In this document: positions 16,029 to 28,570 of the stretch, one piece after another
Layout: the number at the start of each line of letters is the position of its first letter
Numbering within the stretch: position 1 is the first letter of the stretch
Assembly (NCBI GenBank): GCA_019914945.1
Contig: CM034107.1
Location: 1,116,001-1,180,000, forward strand
Length of the DNA: 64,000 nt
Source: Typha latifolia
Taxonomy: Eukaryota; Streptophyta; Magnoliopsida; Poales; Typhaceae
Direction of reading: 5' to 3'
The notes under the pieces: model-generated
What the model was told of the DNA's origin: nothing
Seen by the model: only the letters and a program-made list of their open reading frames with translations
Database searches by the model: none
Program-made: the position numbers and the translations under genes

Positions 16029-17185
16029 CGTCCCTCTCTCTCTCTCTCTTAGCCTTTCTCTCTCTCAAGTTACGCCTGGGGTTTGGTGTGAGAGAGAAAG
16101 CTAAGGAAGAAGGAGGAAGAGTAGAATTATTTATCGCCGGCTACGCTCACCAAACACCGGTGGTCAACCCACCTACCACGGACTACTAGTAAAAGCACGG
16201 GGAGATATGTCCATTGACCAAAATACCCCCTTTACGCGCCTCTTAGAAGTGGCGGTTGGTCAACCACCCATTTTGAAACCGAAACCTCCTATTCCCACCC
16301 ATCCTAAATCCCTATTTACTTGTCAGAATAAAAATAATATTAACCATAATAATATTTGTTTGCTTACTTATATATACCTAAGATAACTCAATAATAAATA
16401 ATCATATATAGTAGGCAGAAGATATTATGTATCAAATATGTGCTTAAATTATTTATTTTTGAAGCCATATAATGTGAAGACTTCTTCCGTTTTGAGGTTG
16501 GACTATTTCTTAGTAACAATATATATAATCAACTAAAAAAATTTTGTTGCCCCAAAGAATCCGAGATGGTTGACATTGACATTGTTATTGTTGACATTAT
16601 ATAAGGTAGATTTGACTGCAATGTAAATCCCACTCAAAATATTATACAAGAGAGTCAGATTTCAGGAGGTGCATTTCAAGTCTAAATAATTGATGCTTCA
16701 ATACAAATTTGGCAATAATTTGAATCGACCAACATCGAATCTCAATCCCTCTCGAAGAATAAAAACTAAGCAGTAAAAAATAATCCTAATCAACTACCTC
16801 ATTTTGTTGTATTATATGAGGATAATATAAAGAAGAACCTCATCCACAAGTTGCTTAATTATCTCATTTATTTGATGTACAAATGAAAGTTTTAGGTATT
16901 GAATTCACTTAATTGTTTCATAGCTATTTAGATTCAAAAATGATTTTAGGAAATAATTATATTTAGATCCCCTAATAAAGAGATATATATATATATATAT
17001 ATGATTAAAAAATTAAAAAAAATATATATATATAATAGTGAAACATGTGAATTTGAAAAATATTTAATCCAAATCCGTGGTCGGCGGATGGAAGGAATCA
17101 AACGTTGCAAAACTAAACCACTAATAGTAAAAGTCAATCATTTCGTCCAGAGTCCTTTTCTTTCAATTATTATTATTTTTTTTTT

Positions 17186-17205
17186 GGGGGGGGTGGGGTG
17201 AGGGG
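17186..17205 (+). other. G-rich tract able to form a G-quadruplex
   Basis: Runs of G in the pattern G8-T-G4-TGA-G4 follow a T-rich run. Four or more runs of at least four guanines with 1-3 nt loops meet the usual quadruplex pattern. It is intergenic; nearest genes are CPR (upstream side) and the transferase 3' end. Confidence 0.5.
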
Positions 17206-17429
17206 AATTATAGATCTAAAATCACCAGTGACGTCATGGAGAAGGAAATTAACGTCACTAAGAAGGAGACCACCGGGGTCTGGATCTGGAGCCAGGTAGT
17301 AGAGACTAGAGACTGCCACGCGGACGCGTCGGCGAGACCCCTAATTCTCTGCGCGCCTTTGGATTCAACCAAGCTAGTGATTGCTCCAATGGACAACTGA
17401 GTCCCTGAGCAGCCAGAAATTTGTGTGGT

Positions 17430-17686
17430 CCCAACGAGATGACGTGTCCTCGCCACCTTGATTGAGCTCATAAGAAACAAAGAAAACAATTTTAAAGGTC
17501 ATTTATAGTCGAGTATTTTACCAAACTACCTATATTTTAAATTTATTTATTTATTAAAATATACCACATCCTGAATTTAAGTTTGGAAGGAACGTAGTTT
17601 ATTTTGATAAATAAATTTGGGAAGAGGACTATAAAATTGTCGCAGATCCCAAGGAGATGACGTGTCCTCCCATCTCGGTTGAGCTC
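17430..17686. repeat. Imperfect 40-bp direct repeat containing TGACGTGTCCTC
   Basis: Copies at about 17430-17470 and 17648-17686 share GAGATGACGTGTCCTC and then TTGAGCTCA, with a few mismatches. They lie about 218 bp apart. The core GACGTGTC resembles an ABRE/bZIP site. Confidence 0.65.
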
Positions 17687-18075
17687 AATTAATTTAGTCA
17701 TTAACTTTAGCATTAAATAGTAGGAATATTCTACAATAAAAAAACTAAGCTATTCCCTCAAACTCTCAATTTTATGATTGGGACCTTAACTTTTGTACTT
17801 AAAAGCTAGCTGTTACGGATTACGACTTTATTAGTTATCAATAACATCACAAATAACTAAATGCTGGGCTAGCAAGCCTTCTTGGTAAGGACTCCATATA
17901 ACAAACTGCTTACGTTTATGAGTAGACTATAATTTTGAATTGAAAAAAAAAGAAGCTATTTTATTTTGGTCCTTATTGTTGCAAAATTTCTCCAAGATGG
18001 GAAAAAAAATTGCGGCAAAGAATTAGTTATTTGGTTGATATGCTTGTCCTTAGAGTATTATTTATACCTAGATAG

Positions 18076-18077
<2 letters not shown>

Positions 18078-18106
<29 letters not shown>
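18078..18106. repeat. (TAA)n microsatellite
   Basis: Uninterrupted TAA trinucleotide run of about 9 units in intergenic DNA. Confidence 0.8.
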
Positions 18107-18107
<1 letters not shown>

Positions 18108-19683
18108 AAGATGAAACATCACTAGTGGTTTTTTTTATATAGTTTTATAAAAATTAAAGGACTTTTATGCAAAATACCACTATATTTTAAAAACCAAATA
18201 GGCCCCTGAATGTTCTTATAATCTTAGTTAGCTTGTACTTTCTTGATTGCTTAGTGTAATTATGAGACAAACATGAGCAGAAGAGTCAACCGAGCAGTAC
18301 GTACTTATTTATTTATTTAATTGTTTTAAGAGAGAGAAGAGTAAACATGAACGGCTTATCTCTTCTATGACGTGCCGATTGCGTGTTGCTTTTCTTTTGG
18401 TGGAGGAAAAGTTAGGTGAAGCCCTACTAAAACAGCGCCACGTGCACTCAAATGTCTTTTCGTTTGGATTAGCTACGTCTACACGGTCTCAACTGTAATC
18501 TGTTTCCACGGATCCTTCAAATTTTTAGAAATTTTAATATCACTCTTGTTTCGTTAGAAAAAAAAAGGATAAATCAGCTTACTTGGCAGTTAATTAATCC
18601 CAAAATAATTTAGATGCTCTCGTAACTATCTTTAATTAAATTAGGCTAAAAGATATATTATATATATATATATATATATAATAAAAATTTCTTCTTATTA
18701 AATTTTATTTTCTTCTTCCTCTTTATTTTGCCAACCGTTGACACCCTATCGTCAGCTTGTGACAGTCTGACACTAGTCAGCCAAGTCCGCCGATCCCCAT
18801 ATTTTCCTCTTTCCTCGTCTCCTCAAGGGGTAGCGCCGGCAAATCCGTTCACTGGCCTTGGGGAGGAGCTTCCACTCGTGGTAAAGGTGAGGGCGAGGGT
18901 GAGGGAGGGGGGCTGACGATGAGAGCGAGGGTGAGGCCAAAGGCAAGGGCAGGTGATGGGGAAGGATATTAGACGTGAGGCGAGAGTGATAGGAGAATTA
19001 ATAAGGCTATTTAGATAATCTCATAATTTTATTTTATTTTGCTAGCTAATTAATAAGCTCAATTAAGATATTAGGAGTATAATTATCATTAAACAGTTTC
19101 TGTGAAAATCAACTATAGCTCACGGAGTATAGACGTAATTAACCCTTTCTTTTTTTTTGGTTAAATATATAATTAGATTGCTTAACCCGGAGGCCAACCA
19201 TCAACTGCCCAAACTTCATTTAATACCGACATCTAAAGAGAGTATTTATCACAAACCTACAGGAATCGCCACCGTAGAATTTTTGTAACGAAGACCTAGT
19301 CTAACTACTACTACATTATAATATTATGGTATATATATATAATTTATGGAGCAAATTACAGTTTACCCTTAATTTAGTTCAATTTTAGCTTACTTTAATT
19401 TTAAATTTTTTTATCCAACAGTAACAGTATATTATTTTTACAAATATTTCTCACTATAAATAAATTACAAAAAATAATTAAACCATCCTTACCATCTTTA
19501 AATTATACTATATTTTTGTGAGAATATTTAAGTATTTTTTATACATCCCAATTATGGGGGTTAAATGTTTAAGCTTAAAGTATTAAATTGTAAGTTAAAA
19601 TTGGGTGAAACAAGTTAAATTATAATTTCCTCCTATTTATATCTACACGAAAAGGAGAATCACCAAAACGTATACACAAGATA

Positions 19684-19686
<3 letters not shown>

Positions 19687-19732
<46 letters not shown>
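19687..19732. repeat. (AT)23 microsatellite
   Basis: Perfect AT run of 46 bp, among the longest dinucleotide runs in the window. Intergenic. Confidence 0.85.
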
Positions 19733-19734
<2 letters not shown>

Positions 19735-20582
19735 ATTGAGCTCAGATTTAGCGTCTGTTGAAAGTTTGAGGCCAATGTAAAGAAAAAGGTTGGTAGAGTT
19801 GCTTAACAAATACATCATATTCATGCACATCTACAAATAGTAGCTAATGCCGGAATAGATAACAGAAGAAGTAATTTCATGGAGGTTATGAGAATAATAT
19901 AGATCTGTCACAGTTAACTGTCAAGAATATCTCCTCAAACTTCGAACAGAGAGCCTTTTATGAGAATAGTATGAATCTATCTTAAAGTAAAGATGAAGAA
20001 AAAAAAAGGCATATAAAAACATCTTCTTTCGCTTACTGCCTCCTTAGTTAACACCAACTAGACGAAGAACCATAAGTGAAGTCATGGATATGGTGTGACA
20101 AGCATAAGCAAAACCAGAATTAGGAAGTAACAGGTTTATAGATGCTTTTAAATTCAGAGAACAAAATGCATCACACGTTACATGTTTGCATAGACTTGTG
20201 GCAAAACAATAATTACTTAAAGACTGCCATGTACAATAAAGTTCTTTGTGAAATATTAAGGTCACTAATCTTAAAATCTACCAAGACGCTCTTGAAAGCA
20301 CCTACAACCGAGCATCAACAATTTTCTGACTACCTATCTTGGAAAACATAAAGACAATTATATGCAGATCTTGTTGTCATATGCAACAACAAAAATTGGC
20401 TGTTCTATTGAACATAATCAGTGATAAAATACTAAATATTCTAAGGCAACAGCTAATTTCTTTCTTGCCAAGAGAATCAACTTCAAATTCACTGGGTAAT
20501 TTTTTGCAATAAACTTTTAAGAGTGCTGTGATCCTTGAGGCAAACTGATTTAGCACAATCTTGCAGCAGGTGACACAAAATA

Positions 20583-23003
20583 TCAAGATAGCCCACTAAT
20601 GTATTTTACTGCATCAGTACCTGAAACAAGTTCATCTCCTACAAATGGAATTGTTTTCCATACGTTCAGTCTTACTGGGTCATTCTCATCACCTGTAATA
20701 TGCAAAAGAAAGAAAAGGAGATTATAATATATATAAAAAATTGTAAGCTCTTAATCTTGATTGGGAAAGAGATGAGAATTTAAATATCTACCTGAAAGGT
20801 TCAGGTCCTTCTCCATGCAAATTGACACATAATGAGAACTATTAAGTTCAAAGAGAATGAATTGCCAATTGTTTGTGAGGTACTGACAATCAGAATCAGC
20901 TTCTACATGCACTTCGAGTGCCTGTATATAGATAAATCAGATGCATCAAAATTGTCATTGTGCTCCTGTCAGTAATAAACTGAGTTATAATATAAGTTGA
21001 AAGTAGAAAACCAGGAGGTTGTTTAGAACATACAAAACATATTTATTACCCTGAAAAATTGCATTCCTTTGCTTGCTTCCAACTGAACTGTAAAATCTTT
21101 AAATGGAGCACCTGAAAACCCCCTCCCAAGAGCTTTTACATATGCCTCCTAGAGGACAACAAGAATACGGCAAATTATCTATCTGCTCAAGTATTCATGC
21201 ATGTCGATATTGATGAATGAGTGCATGCATGGATCAATTATGATGTACATTCATAATCTGTCTTAATTAATACTCACTTGACATATGCAAAAAAATGAGA
21301 CATTTGTCCGAAGATAGGGAATAAAACTGAAATCAGACAGAAAAAGTCCTAAAACTTCATACTCACTTTAAGTGTCCATAGTTTTATAAATTCCCTTTGC
21401 TGGGTATCAGAATCTGAAAAAGAACCTAAATATTCAACTTCAGAATGTGAGAAATAACGGCGAGCAAGAGACAAGGTACTATTAATTGTCTTGCGTTGCT
21501 TCTCTTCAACATCAATGCCAATCTGAAACAATAAAGACAAACATAGTAAGGCACATCACCCATGGTAATTCAATGACTTCGAGAACAGATGGAATTGCAT
21601 AAGACAAGAGCTTTATAGTGGTCAATAAAAAGGAAAAGGAACATTACACGAACGTCCAAAGTAATGCCGCAAGCAATCAAGGAAGATGTATGCGAAACAT
21701 TAAACTGCAACGATGGCTGGGTCCAACTATCATCGTGTTGCCACACCATCTGATCAAACATATACTTTGTGCATTAATGGTACAAGAAAAAAGAGGTTAA
21801 TTATGAAAATCGAAGCTCAAGTGCATAAAGGAATACACTGTTAGTTAGTTACTGCAACTCTATTTAATTACCTCAGGCTTCCCAAATTTGTTCCTCTCAA
21901 ACTTGATTGACCTTGGATCAACTCTACTATCTGAATCTAGTCTAATTCAAACAAAATCAACCATCAGTGGAACCCCATGCAAGTAAGTTTAGTGTGATTT
22001 CACTATTTCTCCACAGGAAAACAGCATACAGATATCATCCTATCAACCCAATAGTACCTTACTACAAAGATATTATAAAAAAAAAACCTCTGTTACATAG
22101 TTAACTCCAGAAACAATTTACAAGGACAAGTGGCATTAGCTGATACACATTCTGACAGAACTTAAAAATTCTAGTATGCTTGGAGATCTTCAAACAAGGC
22201 AAGGCAAATCCATCCACTTCCTGCTCTGATCAGTTGTACTTTCCACAACTGGTATCTGATTTAGGGTTAGAGACTAGTACTGTCTATTTAGACTAGTAAT
22301 ACATAGCAGATTCATGAGAAGATTGACATACTCCGATAGTGTATAGTTTGCAGACAATTATTGACCTACTAGCTCAAATTGCTCTTATAGGTTGTAATAG
22401 TCATAAGCCAAGAGGTGTCGCAAATTTAACAAACATACTCGAACTTTAAACATAAGGAACGGCAAGTGAAGACATACATCTTGCAAGAGTTGTGCGCACT
22501 AAGGCACGTGCCAATAAAGCACCTTTCTGAAGCCTTTCTCCATCCATGGACAAAACCCTTTGTCTTTCGCATGGAGATAAGAGTTCCATATACTGGTTCA
22601 ATAGGGAAGTATCCTTTAATTCATCTGGTACAACATACCAAAGATGTGTCTCTCTGCAAAACAAAAAACGGGAATCTATAATCAAATTTCCATGCATCAC
22701 GTAAAGAGTAGGCGTTGGGAAATTCTTTCCAATCCAAATCAAAGCTTCATAAATTAGTGGGAAAGATTCAATCTTTGCAAAGCGATTCAAGTGGGTAGAT
22801 CAGTAAGTTAAAAAAGATGACATGAAATCCAATAGATTCAAATCAGCAATAAGAACTAAAACAGACGTCGTTTTGAAGTAAAGGGGAAAGGGGAAAAGGG
22901 AAGACCTCCGAGATGGAAGCGACGATGGAGGCAGAGGAGGAAGCGACGAGAAGAGACGGCGAGAGACGATCGGTAACATATCCGTGCAGAGCAACCGACG
23001 CAT
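20583..23003 (-). CDS. Sfp-type 4'-phosphopantetheinyl transferase, probably mitochondrial
   Basis: Eight exons (5' to 3'): 23003-22906, 22653-22478, 21936-21872, 21749-21648, 21522-21367, 21148-21050, 20921-20792, 20692-20583; 311 residues. It moves the phosphopantetheine arm from CoA to a carrier-protein serine. Mg2+/CoA-binding motif IGIDVEE begins at about residue 148 and KEAYVKALGRG at about 199. An N-terminal ETHLWYVVPDE block and FNVSHTSSLIACG are typical of the eukaryotic AASDHPPT/Lys5-like branch. Exon 1 encodes a Arg/Leu/Ser-rich, acid-poor leader (MRRLLCTDMLPIVSRRLFSS), suggesting mitochondrial import, as known for the Arabidopsis mitochondrial enzyme. The exon 1 donor (AG|GTCTTC) is weak; an alternative AC|GTCTGT at about 22863 also keeps frame. 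Exons 2-8 are firm. The gene is divergent from the ADIP-like gene. Confidence 0.88.
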
Positions 23004-23722
23004 GCACTGCCACACTCGTTCTCGCCCTCGTCTTCTTCGTTGTGCTTCTAGCCCTCTTTGGACTTCCGATGGCAGGACGGACGAGAGAAGATTTCGAGAC
23101 TCGACAGAACTCGCTCATCGGATCCGGGCCCAATCGAGTTTGGATCGAGCTAGAACTCCGCCAGGATTAGATCCATCCAACATCGTGGTTACTTCAAAAT
23201 GTCACGATTTCATTTTGGGATATTTCTAAATAATTTTCTTTAAGAAAAAGATAACTAATGGAACAGATATATTTCAGAAATTTAAAAAATATTTATATTT
23301 TTCTTTTTGATAGATTAGAGGTTTTATTATAAATGTTGATGGTGAATATAATCTCTTATCTATGTAATGGGTTAGTAGAAACTAATCACTAAACAAATGA
23401 TGGCCTAAAGTTTTCTTTAAATGTGAAGAATAAACGAGGGGTATATATGAAAATATGTAATAGTTAGGAGTCATATCTTTTCTTTTTGTCTCTTAGCCGA
23501 GATAAAGTTTGGTTATCACTTAATCCGACACTTCCGCTCTACCCTGACACTCAGGGCGCAGGTTAGCAGCGACACGCTTCTTAACGACCTCCATTCTTCC
23601 CTGCCTCGCGTCTATTTCAAATTCCCGTCCAAAGCTCGAAAAAGATCGGTTTGTGCTCGAATTCGAAACCCTTCGCGGTCTCTATCTCTGTCTCTCTCCT
23701 CTCTCTCTCTCCCTACCCCGAG
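23004..23722. promoter_or_regulatory. Shared 0.7-kb promoter region of a divergent gene pair
   Basis: Lies between the start codons of the transferase (minus) and the ADIP-like gene (plus). The right end carries a CT-rich leader (about 23680-23715). The remaining sequence is AT-rich. Co-regulation is possible from the layout but is not shown by any motif I can name. Confidence 0.45.
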
Positions 23723-26700
23723 ATGGCGTCGACGAAGTCCGAGTTCGATCTCAGTGTAAGAAGCCCTAGTCCTCAGATCTCCTTCTAAGTGTTCCAATCT
23801 CTCCTTATCTGCTTCCTTCTTTTCTTCGATCGGGATCTGATCCGGTTTATACTCCAATGCAGGCATCTGGAGCGCCGCCTATCGGTATAGGGTGAGCCGA
23901 TCTCTCCGCTTTCCACTTCGATCTATTTTTCTCTACTCGATTTTACGATTTCTAGGGTTCTAATCGGGTTCTTGCAGAGATTACGCGTTCGCTGACGCTG
24001 GAAACCTGGAGCATTGCGCCAAGTACCTTAACCAGACGCTCGTCACCTTCGGATTCCCCGCTTCGCTCGATCTCTTCGCCACTGATCCTGTGAGTGTATA
24101 GTTATGCAATTCATTTTATTTTCTTGGTCTTAGATGTGGATGTGACGAGTTTTCGGTGTAGGTTTCGGTGGCGAGGACGTGTAACTGCATATATTCGCTG
24201 CTCCAACAGAGGCAGCGTGATATCGAGTTCAGGGAGTCATGGAATGAGCAGAGACAGAGGTGCGTTCATATGTTCCTAAAATTTAGGTTCTCTTAGCTCT
24301 TTGGGATGGTAAAGTATAGTGATGATTTTGACTACTCTGTCTTCTTATTCTGCATCATATATACAAATGAGAGTTACTTCTTGTACAAACAGGAAACTGT
24401 AGTTCTTTCTAGAGCTTAATTTTCTAGCCATTTCCATTTCTACGCCCAAGCATTCCCAAGTGCATGATCTTATAACATCCTAATGCACATTTTATTAGAG
24501 AAGTAGAAATTGAGCCAATGGGATCAACGGTAGCATAGATGCACAAAAGGCTTCCTTTTCCAGTCCCTTGCTTTAAAATGATATCTCATCCTGTGATCAC
24601 CTGTCGATGGTATAGGTTGCAGTCCGATACATCAAGATTAGAGGCCAAGATTGAAAGGCTTGAAGCACAGTTGGCTGCCAAAGATCGAGAGCTAGCCACT
24701 TTGACCAGAACGGTTTGTTCTTCTTTTTTGGGATTGTCTTCTGGTGCATTCTAGTAAATCTTGTAGCTATACTATTGTTGGAATTCTAAACCTCTGCATC
24801 ATCAGGAAGCCAAAAGTACGGCAGCTTTGAAGGCTCAAATTGAAAAGTTGCAACAAGAACGAGATGAATTTCAAAAGATGGTCATTGGGAATCAGGTGGA
24901 CGTTTTTTGTGATTGTTTTCTTGTATGCTTTCAGATGTTATGCGATCATATTCTTAATATTTCTTACATCGGAACTATTTTCCAACTTGCTTTGTGAAGA
25001 ACACGTCTTCTGATTCATTACTTCTTTTTTTCTGTAGCAAGTGCGCACACAGCAAATACATGAAATGAAGAAAAAAGAGAAGGAATATATAAAGTTGCAG
25101 GTAATGTTGTCTTTTTTTTCTTTCTTTATTTCATGTAGCACAAATGTAATATATAATTCTTCATTATCTGTGACATGGACTGTCAACTTCTTGATCCGCA
25201 GGAGAGGCTAAATCAAGTACTTATGGAGAAGAAGAAGGAATCTCGGTCGGGTATGGAAATAATGAACTTATTGCAGGTATCTAAATGTCAAATTTCATAC
25301 ATTTTGGTAAATGATTTAGATTTGTAGGCATGCGGACTGCATAATTATGTGCCAGATAGTGAAGAATATTTGTCCTATTCTCATATCATTTACATTCTAG
25401 ATACTCTTTTGCTTTTTTTGTGTTAGACTTTCCTTGGCTAAAATTTTTAGCTATTTCATATAGTTAAAGAGTTTTCTTTCACCTAATGATCCTTATGCTT
25501 AACACAATAGAAAGAAGGACGCCAGCGTGGAACATGGAACGGGAAGAAGGCTGACAGTGATTTCTATAAAATGATTGTAAGGAGCATGCAGTGTCTGTTC
25601 AATCAGTTATTTGTCTTGATTTTCATTCTTCTTAATTCATTACATGCTGCTGTTAGGTTGATGCATATGAAGTGAAGAAACAAGAGTTAATGGCAGAGAA
25701 CTCTGATTTACGGGCCTTGTTGCGTTCTATGCAGGTAAACTTAGAAAGTTGAGTTTACTAGATGTTGGGTTTTCTAAGTATTTCCTCTCCAATAGAGCTT
25801 GTAACTTTGTGTTTCACTTTTGTGAATGCAAAGAAGTCTTAATGACCATGTAGAATGTATGCTAACTAGGTGTCATGAAAGACCTTGAACATATTATGTG
25901 AGGTTGGATATTAAAATAGTTAAAGATCCATCTTTGGATCAATTATTGTAACATAGTCATTCTTTATATGATTCCACTTCTTAACAAGTCTTTCAAATGT
26001 GCTTATGGTTTTCCCAACCTTTTTTCACTTAGATGGATATGCGTGACTTTCTAAATGCTCCAAACGGTCTATCACAACAAAAGTTGGCGGTCAATGAAAC
26101 ACATGATGCTGGGTCTCCTCAGTCCCCATTAGGTGGAAAGACGGTATGACAAAAACTGTCTTTTGCGATTTACAGGGTTTAGATAGATTGCATCAGGGAG
26201 TCTATATTTTGTTTGATCTTTTGTTGAGGGGTGGGCATTGTTATCTTCCATTGGTTTTGTTACTGCCGTTATGTTTTCCTCCGGAGTGAGTGGTTTTCCT
26301 GACTGATTGTTCTTTCAAAGTTTAGAGGGATCCTAGGTTTACAGAATTGCCACTTGCAGGATGTCTTTGACCTACCTTTTCACATGGCTAGAGATCAGAT
26401 AGAGGAGAGTTTACGGACAAAGATGGCTTCAATTAAGGTGGAAGTCACTGGATTCATTTGCCATTTCACCATCATCTCTTGTTCTGATATTTATTTATCA
26501 ATGGTCATGTGATATTGTGATATAGTCTCGAATGACACAACTTCAAGATGCACAAAAGGGCGCCGAGGTGACCTCTGAAGCAACTGAGAGGGAGCTTGAA
26601 CTTGAAGCTCAACTTGTTGAAGCTAGAAGCATTATACAGGAGCAGGTTTTAATGCATCTTCAGTATTCTGAAACAATGCCAATTTTATGTTGAAATATTA

Positions 26701-27850
26701 CATATCAAAATGTGTTCTTTTCACCTGGCAAAGTTATATTATTTCTTGCTTGCAGTACAGACTCCTTTTTTGTACTTTTTTCAGAATTTAATGAAATAGG
26801 TAATGCAATATATCATAATGATAAAAAATTTGCACCAGGAGCATTTGAAATAGTTTGACAATTGTTGAAATTGTAGCTGGAATTTTGATTACCCTGCAAC
26901 TAAGCTTCTAACTAGTAAAAGTATTAGCTTCTTGAATCTTGACTGATAAAAACTACCCCACATGCTCCAGTGGTGTGGGTTCAAGTTGTGGAGACAGTCT
27001 TTAAAGAAATATGGAGAATGCTACATGTATTTTCCCTTCCTTGGATGTGACAATTATGAGAGCCTCCTGCTCTATGATTCATTTTCAATTTGATAATGAG
27101 CATGCCTTTTTGTTTATGTTTCTGAAGAACCAGATGTTGAAAATTCCCTGCTTTTGGATATATAATGCATGCCTATTGGTCCCTTAAGACTTTTTTGGTT
27201 GCTGTTGAGTTTACTACTACAATGATATTTCAAAAATAACCTCCATGGAATCTCAATGCAGGCTTCAATAATGTCAAAACATTTTGTGAAGTCTGATAAG
27301 CCAAGGTGATATTTGAGAGCTCTTCATGTTAGCATTCTATCTCTACATAATTGAAGAGTGTTTACTTATGTTCTTTTTTCCCCTTAATAGGAGGTTAAGT
27401 GGCCATTTAGATGCTGAAAGGGAGGTGATCCATTCGACATCGACTGAGGTGTGTGAATAGGACCACTATTTGACTCTGTTTTTCTCTTTCATTTTCTATG
27501 TTTTTATTGGTTTATGTTTATTTTTTAAATGACTGCAGAGCTCTAATGTAATTTTGATTGGGTTGATTAGGTCAATAGTTCGTGTACTAATGATGTTAGA
27601 CATTTTTATATCTTACATATATGATAGTCAGTACTGGAGAAGCATCTGGTCAATCTGCAGCTCTAAACGTGTTTGAGTATGACTATTACTTAAGACGCTC
27701 TTACCTGTAGAACAGTTTTTGTGGAGAGTAATGATTTCCAATAAGATTTTGATCTTTTATCCATTTTGTGCATTGAGTCATTTATTTATCTTTCTTTTTT
27801 TTTTGCTATCGTTCACTGATCGTGTTGTTCTATCTTTATAGGCAGTATAG
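23723..27850 (+). CDS. ADIP/SSX2IP-like coiled-coil protein (afadin/alpha-actinin-binding family)
   Basis: Sixteen exons: 23723-23755, 23863-23891, 23978-24089, 24162-24259, 24616-24712, 24806-24895, 25038-25100, 25202-25276, 25511-25576, 25657-25734, 26033-26143, 26360-26437, 26526-26645, 27262-27305, 27391-27448, 27842-27850; 386 residues. The N-terminus (about 20-90) holds the conserved block NLEHCAKYLNQTLVTFGFP, followed by long coiled coils (about 85-210, 225-250 and 300-350; heptads such as SRLEAKIERLEAQLAAKD). The family includes animal ADIP/SSX2IP and a plant member reported to associate with microtubules; a cytoskeletal or centrosome-like scaffold role is inferred. No catalytic motif is seen. 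The final exon encodes only two residues and the stop. No frameshifts. Confidence 0.8.
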
Positions 27851-28570
27851 AAGCGATTGGTGTCCACCTACCTTGAACTGATGGTCAATAGTCCTAGTCC
27901 AGGCCTGGCCCTCTCCCTGCTCTCAGAAGCACAGAAAATGGAAGTATTGGAGCTGGCACTCGTCTAACTTTTTTGTTAAATTCTCTGGAATAGCTAAAGG
28001 GGGGAATTCTTGCCGGTGATTAGCATGACAAATCATTAGGTCTAATATTAGTACTCCTGTGGCAGTTCATGTATCCTTGTTTTTCACCCTTTCTTGAGAA
28101 AGAAGTATTCTATTACTCTAGACTGGCTTTCCATTGTAATACTAATTTTCATCTTATTAAGTAATGAGCACCTGGAAGTCCATCTTGTAGTCTCGGTAGC
28201 AAATACAAGTTATTAATATTCTGTTTTGCGATCTGAACTGTTATCTTCGATCATCTTAACAGCTGCTTTTTAAAAGGTGAAGAATCAGCTCTCCTTTTGT
28301 ATTCCATACTTTTATAGGGATGTCTCACTAAATGTTCCTTGATCCCAAATTTTAGTTGAATGCCTGACAGTCTCCACCATATCTCCGTGGAAAGATTGCT
28401 TTGCCTGCAGTGCCAATTTGATGCAAGGATATTACTGTAGAAGGTTACGACTTGCAAGAAGAGTGACTGAAGGAAATAAAAAGGTGAGTTGCTCTCCTCG
28501 TGGTTGGTTTACTTGCTAAAAGATTATTTAAATGCTTATACATAGATCGTATTGCTTATATTATCATGAT
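27851..28570. other. 3' UTR of the ADIP-like gene and short spacer
   Basis: Probably 3' UTR up to about 28200, then AT-rich spacer up to the kinase pseudogene. No gene is seen. Confidence 0.55.

Larger units (their letters stand above)
16029..20582. other. 4.5-kb spacer between CPR promoter and phosphopantetheinyl transferase
   Basis: Positions 16029-16200 are the CPR leader and promoter, including a short CT run (16035-16050). The rest is AT-rich without a supported gene. It contains AT microsatellites (16983-17002, 18651-18682, 19687-19732), a TAA run (18078-18106), a G-rich tract (17186-17205), an imperfect direct repeat (17430-17470 and 17648-17686) and a GC-richer patch at 18720-18980. 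Positions about 20040-20582 are likely 3' UTR of the transferase gene. Confidence 0.55.

Noticed and set aside
22913..23170. Plus-strand 85-codon frame with a hydrophobic segment near the transferase start
   Set aside because: Opposite to exon 1 and promoter of the transferase; no homology recognised. The minus-strand model splices into a conserved protein.
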